Made by a program: the position numbers and the translations under genes. The notes under the pieces were generated by a model, which searched no databases, had not been told where the DNA came from, and saw only the letters and a program-made list of their open reading frames with translations. From JACCZX01 sp963824935 (GTDB taxonomy: Bacteria > Pseudomonadota > Gammaproteobacteria > Burkholderiales > Burkholderiaceae_F): a DNA stretch of 64,000 nt. Shown here piece after piece: positions 59,788-64,000 of this stretch. The stretch spans positions 1 to 64,000 of the forward strand of contig CAWGRF010000004.1 of NCBI GenBank assembly GCA_963824935.1, in the 5' to 3' direction. The stretch's first letter is position 1, and every line of letters begins with the position of its first letter.

Positions 59788-62700
59788 CAGAGCCGCAAAC
59801 GGCTCGCGGTCGTCAGCACAGCGCGATTGACCTGATTGCGATCAAGGAAGCTGTCCTTGAACTCATCTGCAACGTGGGCATGCGCGGTGGCATGGATCCA
59901 TTCGACGCCGCGACGAAGCGCAACGAGCGCCGCTGTCTTATCGCCGGCAGTATCGAATGCCTGGAAGATGAGCCACCAGTATTCGGCCGGGTACAACCCA
60001 ATCGACGCATGGGTTGCAAGATCGTCGATCAATTCGCGCGCGATGCGGGCGGATTCTTCGCGCCGACCGGCGCGGCGCAGAGCATCGACCAGCATCGCTT
60101 TCGCGGGCAGATACGCCGAGTAAGTTCGCTTCGCGAAACTTTGATCCGCTACCTGCTGCGCGAGCGCGACCGCTTCGTCGGCTTCGCATTCGCGCGCGAG
60201 CTCGATGCGCGCCTGCCACAGCAGACGCTCGGAGCGCGGGGTCGTTGCAGCTTGCTCTGCCAGCTGATCAAGCAGCGGGCGCGTGGGCTTGCCATCGATG
60301 CGGGCCAGCCTGACTTTCGTATTCAGCCACACAAATCGCGCCACCGAATCGGCCGGAGTATCCGCGCCGAGCAGGCGCTGCGCGCGTGCGGTCTGCCCGA
60401 GCGTGATGAAACAGTGCGCGAGCGTTGCTTTGCATTGAGCGCTGAACCAGCCGTCGCTTGGGCCGTGGCTTTCGAGCGCATTGGCCAACAGTTGATGCGC
60501 TTCGCGATAGCGGCCGGCTTCCTGCAGATAGCGCCCGAGCATGACGTCATACGTGGTCCAGCCCGCTGCTGCGCCCGCGTTCTCGATTTGCAGGCGGCGC
60601 GCGGCCTGGTATTCGTCGATCGCGGCGTCGAGCTGGCCGAGGTTGTACACGCACGCGCCGCGGATGACCTGGATTTCGCTGACGAGGCCGAGGTCGCCAT
60701 CAGTGCGCGCGCGCTCGGCGGCGTCGCGAAGCAGCTCGATCGCCGGCTCGAACTGGTTGTCCATTTCGAGCAGGTACGCATACTGGCGCTTGCGCAGCGC
60801 GATGGTTTCGTCGTGCGGGTTGTTCTGAATGAAAGCGAGCAGCGTCTGGCCGACCTCGCGCGCTTCGTGTTGCCGTCCGGTAAAGCTCAATCCCAGCGCC
60901 TCCCATTCGGCGAGATTGACTTCAAGCACCGTGTCTCCCAACTCGCGCGCAAGCAATCGCCCTTCACGCAACAGCCCGATCGCCTCGTCGTCGTGCGTGA
61001 GCTCGAAACGGCTCTTGGCCAGCACATCGGTCGCCCAAAGCCGCTCCTGCGGCGTGACCGCGACCGCAATCATTTGCTGCGCCATCGCCGCGTATTCGGT
61101 GAAGCGCTTCATGTGCTGCATGCACGTGGCCAGCATGCGCATCGCTTCGACGCGGTCGGTGCGCTGGCCCGCTCTTTCGAAACTGTCGACAGTGCGCCGG
61201 TACAGCTCGGCGGCGTTGGCTCCGAACGAGATGCTCTTGGCGCGATCGGCCGCGGTTTTGTAGTGAGCGCCGGCCATGCTCCACTGCTCGGCTTCGTAGT
61301 AATGACTGGCGATGCGCGCCGGCTGCGCGCCGCGCGCTTCGAGATACTCGGCGATGTCTTTATGCAGCACGCGAGCAATCGGCTGCGGCACGGTGCGCAG
61401 CGTTGCTTCATAGATCAGGTCATGCGCAAACGCGTCGTTGCGAATCACCTGCGCGGCTTCGAGCTCGCGCCACGCATCGGCGATATCGAGTGCGTGCTGG
61501 CCGAGCACCGTGGCGGCGAGCTCTACGCTGAAGTCCTGCCCTGCCAACGCGGCGACACGTGCCAGCCTGAGCGCGGACGCGCTGAGCTGATCGAGCCTGC
61601 GCTCGATCAGCTGGCCGATGTGCGCGGGCGCGGGTAGTTTCAAACTGCTTGCGTTGAGCGCTGAACCGTGCGCCAGCATCGCCAGCAGCGTCTCCAGAAT
61701 AAACATCGGGTTGCCGCCGGTATGGCGCGCCATGGGCACGACCCATGCGTCGACGTCGAACTCGGGAATCGCGAGTGATTCGAGCAGCGCTCGCACCGCG
61801 CGGTCGTCGAGCGGGCCGAGGCGAACTTCGGTGAGTGCATTGGCGTCGACCTTGGCCTTCCATTCGATCAGTTGCGCCGGAATCTCGTTCGCGCGCACGG
61901 TGATCAGCCAAGGCAGGCGCTGCCCGGCGTCCTGCGTAATCAGACGCAGCAGAATCTCGAGTGATGCATCGTCGGCAAATTGCGCATCGTCGATGACGAT
62001 GCCGCCGAGACCGGAGCGCACCATCGCGGCGACCGTCTGCGTCGCCGCGTGCTGCATTTGCAGCGTTTGAAACTTCGCTGTGGGTGCCGCACCGAGCTCC
62101 GGCAACAAGCGCGCAAGCTCGGCCATGACCCACAATTCTTTCGGCGCACCCCAGCGCTCGATCAACCCACGCAACACGCGCGCGAGCAGTGCATGCGCAA
62201 CGCGCGCGTCGCCGGGTCGCGCGCCGAACATCGCGCAGCCATTGGATGCCGCGCACCAATCGCCCGCCAAACGCGACTTGCCGATGCCGGGTTCGCCCGC
62301 GACGATCGTCACGCACCTGTGTTGCCATGCCTGTTCGATCACGCTCCATTCATGGTCGCGGCCGATGAGCCGCGGCGGACGCAGTACGGTGACCGGCCGC
62401 GCGCCGGGCGAGGGCGCACTGACCGCGGGCGCCTGGCTGCCTTCGATCACGCGCGCGAGGTCCAGCGTCTCCTTGCCGGGGCGAGCGTCGAGCTCGCGGC
62501 TCAGCACATCGGTGCAGCGCTCGAATGCCGTCAACGCGCCGGCGCGGTCGCCGCGCAGATAGTGGAGCCGCATCACGCGCCGATGCGCGTGTTCGAGCAG
62601 CGGGTCATCGGCGACCAAGCGTTGGGCGTAGCGCAGCGCCAGCGCGATATGGCCTTCCGATTCGAGGCGCGACGCAATTTCCGCCAATGCGTTGCGGCGC

Positions 62701-63236
62701 GCACCCGCCCACTGTTCGCGCGCGACGTTGACCCAATCGGCGAGCTCGGTGCAATCGTCAAAGCTGAGCGTGCCGAGCAGCTCGCCGGCCGCAGCTTCAG
62801 GATCGTCGGCGAGACGCGCACTGAGATCGGACAAGTCGTGCGCGATGCCGTCGGCGAGAGCGAGTGTCGTATCGGGCACGACCACGTCGCGCTGCGCGGC
62901 CTGCCGCAAGCGGAACAGACGCTGGCGCAGATTGTTTCGCGCGCTCTTGTCGTCGGCGTCGGGCCATAGCATCGCAGCAGCGTGCGCGCGCGGGGTTGGC
63001 CCGTCGACCGCGAGCTTGGTCAGCAACGCCGCCATGCGGCGCTCGAGCGCTACGGTGGTTCGATCAGCCAGCTCGAGGCGAGGCGTGCCGAGCAATACGA
63101 GTCGTATCGCTGCTTGCTGCGCCGTCGACCGCTTCCCGCGCGCCACCCCAGTCGCCATAGGCAGATCCGCAAATCGGAACGCGAGCCGTGTGCGCAGTTC
63201 GTTGCGCACCCGTGCCCGCGAAGTTGTCCGCAGCAT
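59787..63236 (-). CDS. SARP/AfsR-like regulator: winged helix, BTAD, AAA ATPase, TPR
   Basis: An 1149-residue regulator. Residues ~44-115 form a SARP-type winged helix (RLVLLGTPRLELADRTTVAL, RMAALLTKLAVDG, NNLRQRLFRLRQAA). Residues ~140-265 form a bacterial transcriptional activation domain with TPR-like helices (RYAQRLVADDPLLEHAHRRV, YLRGDRAGALTAFERC). Residues ~290-560 are an ATPase with Walker A VAGEPGIGKSRLAGDW (about 312-320) and Walker B GGIVIDDAQFADDASLE. The remainder is a long TPR superhelix (ASHYYEAEQWSMAGAHYKTA onward). SARP regulators are best known as activators of secondary-metabolite clusters in actinomycetes. Its promoter has the same TAACRC repeats as the neighbouring operon. 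Confidence 0.85.
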   Translation of the reverse strand: MLRTTSRARVRNELRTRLAFRFADLPMATGVARGKRSTAQQAAIRLVLLGTPRLELADRTTVALERRMAALLTKLAVDGPTPRAHAAAMLWPDADDKSARNNLRQRLFRLRQAAQRDVVVPDTTLALADGIAHDLSDLSARLADDPEAAAGELLGTLSFDDCTELADWVNVAREQWAGARRNALAEIASRLESEGHIALALRYAQRLVADDPLLEHAHRRVMRLHYLRGDRAGALTAFERCTDVLSRELDARPGKETLDLARVIEGSQAPAVSAPSPGARPVTVLRPPRLIGRDHEWSVIEQAWQHRCVTIVAGEPGIGKSRLAGDWCAASNGCAMFGARPGDARVAHALLARVLRGLIERWGAPKELWVMAELARLLPELGAAPTAKFQTLQMQHAATQTVAAMVRSGLGGIVIDDAQFADDASLEILLRLITQDAGQRLPWLITVRANEIPAQLIEWKAKVDANALTEVRLGPLDDRAVRALLESLAIPEFDVDAWVVPMARHTGGNPMFILETLLAMLAHGSALNASSLKLPAPAHIGQLIERRLDQLSASALRLARVAALAGQDFSVELAATVLGQHALDIADAWRELEAAQVIRNDAFAHDLIYEATLRTVPQPIARVLHKDIAEYLEARGAQPARIASHYYEAEQWSMAGAHYKTAADRAKSISFGANAAELYRRTVDSFERAGQRTDRVEAMRMLATCMQHMKRFTEYAAMAQQMIAVAVTPQERLWATDVLAKSRFELTHDDEAIGLLREGRLLARELGDTVLEVNLAEWEALGLSFTGRQHEAREVGQTLLAFIQNNPHDETIALRKRQYAYLLEMDNQFEPAIELLRDAAERARTDGDLGLVSEIQVIRGACVYNLGQLDAAIDEYQAARRLQIENAGAAAGWTTYDVMLGRYLQEAGRYREAHQLLANALESHGPSDGWFSAQCKATLAHCFITLGQTARAQRLLGADTPADSVARFVWLNTKVRLARIDGKPTRPLLDQLAEQAATTPRSERLLWQARIELARECEADEAVALAQQVADQSFAKRTYSAYLPAKAMLVDALRRAGRREESARIARELIDDLATHASIGLYPAEYWWLIFQAFDTAGDKTAALVALRRGVEWIHATAHAHVADEFKDSFLDRNQVNRAVLTTASRLRL

Positions 63237-63264
63237 CGTACGCAGCCGGAGATTCGACTTCGGC

Positions 63265-63296
63265 GTTGTACGTGCGGCGGTGTTATGCGAGCGTTA
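63265..63296 (-). promoter_or_regulatory. SARP-type promoter of the SARP-like regulator gene
   Basis: Read on the minus strand: TAACGC-TCGCA-TAACAC, then nine bases, then TACAAC as -10. The downstream hexamer ends 43 bases before the ATG at 63236, and the -10 ends 28 bases before it. The operon promoter at 59415-59451 has the same pattern with 44 and 29 bases, which suggests autoregulation by the encoded protein. Confidence 0.65.
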
Positions 63297-63330
63297 TACC
63301 GCGTCGCCAACGTTCGGCATCAATGTGTGG

Positions 63331-63753
63331 CTAGCGTTTGCGCACGATGTCCGCAGCCGCACCGGGCGCATCTAGAAAAGGCTCGCCCAGATGCTGCTGC
63401 AGCAGCTTCAAGTTGCGTCGATGCGCGCGGAAATAGACATCAAAAACGTCACCGGCCAACGGCACCGAGCCGACCGCAGCGTCGACCACGAGGTTGCGGA
63501 TCATTTTCGCTTGCAGCCAGCGCGATGCGCCGAGTTCGCGCGCCTGCGTAATCAAATAGACGCCGATCGCCGCCGACAGCAAATCGCCGGCGACCGGAAC
63601 GAGCCCGAGCAAGGCGTCGAGCCCAACGGTGGTACGCAGCATCGGCACTTCGATCGCCGAGTCCATCAGCCGCGTCAAAGTAATAAGCCGCTCGCGCGCA
63701 AGCCGTTTGCGCTCGGCAGACGAGGTGTCGATCGAACGGGTCGTGGTCGCCAT
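63331..63753 (-). CDS. DUF4112 protein
   Basis: A 140-residue protein with a basic N-terminus, TRLMDSAIEVPMLRTTVGLD, a hydrophobic hairpin (ALLGLVPVAGDLLSAAIGVY) and the repeat-like VVDAAVGSVPLAGDVFDVYF, the DUF4112 pattern with its paired P-x-x-G-D motifs. Probably membrane associated; the function is unknown. ATG at 63753 (MATTTRS) is preferred. It follows a methyltransferase gene by 16 bases. Confidence 0.85.
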   Translation of the reverse strand: MATTTRSIDTSSAERKRLARERLITLTRLMDSAIEVPMLRTTVGLDALLGLVPVAGDLLSAAIGVYLITQARELGASRWLQAKMIRNLVVDAAVGSVPLAGDVFDVYFRAHRRNLKLLQQHLGEPFLDAPGAAADIVRKR

Positions 63754-63769
63754 TAACCGCTTTGATCGT

Positions 63770-64000
63770 TCAGGCCGCAAGCGGTTGCTTGGGCTTGGCG
63801 ATCAAAAGCACGTTGGCAAAAGGGGTGCCCTCGCTCATCGGCTGCACGTCGACGGAGTATCCGATCGCTTCGAGCAACGACATCCACTCCGACACAGACC
63901 GACAGTGCAGCCGGGGCCATGGCGTTCCACGCATGAAGGTTGTGAACCAGTCACTGATCAGCGTTAGACGAAAGCGCCAGCCCGGCGCGGCATCGGCAAC
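63770..64000 (-). CDS. class I SAM-dependent methyltransferase, C-terminal part only
   Basis: The frame runs from the window edge to TGA at 63772-63770 and encodes 76 residues: GWRFRLTLISDWFTTFMRGT, PWPRLHCRSVSEWMSLLEAI, GYSVDVQPMSEGTPFANVLL, IAKPKQPLAA. The EGTPFANVLLIA ending and the helix before it are typical of the C-terminus of small-molecule SAM methyltransferases. The SAM-binding half lies outside the window, so the substrate cannot be judged. It is upstream of DUF4112 on the same strand. Confidence 0.7.
   Translation of the reverse strand, partial: VADAAPGWRFRLTLISDWFTTFMRGTPWPRLHCRSVSEWMSLLEAIGYSVDVQPMSEGTPFANVLLIAKPKQPLAA

Noticed and set aside
59874..61637. A 587-codon open frame on the plus strand
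   Set aside because: It lies fully antisense to the SARP-like regulator, is rich in Arg, Gln and His, and has no domain or ribosome site; it is a by-product of high GC content.
1..64000. CRISPR arrays, tRNA or rRNA genes, insertion sequences
   Set aside because: No regularly spaced repeats, tRNA cloverleaf, rRNA sequence or transposase was recognised on either strand.

Overview
The window reads as chromosomal DNA of a GC-rich betaproteobacterium, most probably in or near Burkholderiales. The basis is gene content and order: a ctaC-ctaD-ctaG-ctaE-SURF1-ctaA oxidase block with the small assembly proteins typical of that group, yibN-grxC-secB-gpsA divergent from gpmA-ctpA-moeB, hslV-hslU near dksA, an SAH riboswitch before ahcY with a holin-like gene and metF behind it, and tandem lipid A acyltransferases before metK. 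No tRNA, rRNA, IS element, prophage or CRISPR array was recognised.

Layout. 0-2.4 kb: copC and a CopD-cytochrome c-redoxin-like fusion. 2.4-9.7 kb: aa3-type cytochrome c oxidase structural and assembly genes, nearly all on the minus strand. 9.8-16 kb: DUF2244, a BON-LysM protein, bioC, comF, trmL, a LOG-type hydrolase, then gpsA-secB-grxC-yibN. 16-20 kb: gpmA, ctpA, moeB, slmA. 20-25.5 kb: sppA, argB, a PCu(A)C copper chaperone, hslU, hslV. 25.5-34 kb: a duplicated STAS-like protein, dksA with a long basic extension, a CobW-type GTPase, xerC, DUF484, dapF and two lipid A acyltransferases. 34-38.3 kb: the methyl cycle (metK with a structured leader, SAH riboswitch-ahcY, metF). 38.3-50.9 kb: mixed housekeeping genes (LysR regulator, 5-formyl-THF cyclo-ligase, lytic transglycosylase, CCA enzyme, MidA, folate/pterin genes, ttcA, a trans-sulfuration enzyme).

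51-63.3 kb is the accessory and most unusual part. A five-gene minus-strand operon (59385 down to 53895) encodes mostly exported or membrane proteins of unknown function, one carrying a C-terminal Ivy-type lysozyme-inhibitor domain. It is flanked by two very large ATPase/TPR transcription regulators: an OmpR-type winged-helix one at 51304-53847 and a SARP/AfsR-like one at 59787-63236. Between the operon and the SARP-like gene lies a 43-codon gene for a peptide with a textbook double-glycine leader and only eight residues after the cleavage site. The operon and the SARP-like gene share the same promoter layout: TAACRC-N5-TAACRC-N9-(-10 hexamer), 43-44 bases from the start codon. That is the arrangement expected of a SARP target. 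Together they look like an undescribed peptide-linked regulatory and envelope system.

About eleven conserved genes (ctaA, SURF1, gpsA, yibN, slmA, metK, DUF2917, its small neighbour, a YbhB-like gene, a metC-like gene, and the last gene of the 59-54 kb operon) are broken by single-base indels. Since metK, gpsA and ctaA cannot all be dead, this suggests uncorrected indels in a draft, probably long-read, assembly. Frameshifted genes are therefore listed at full span.
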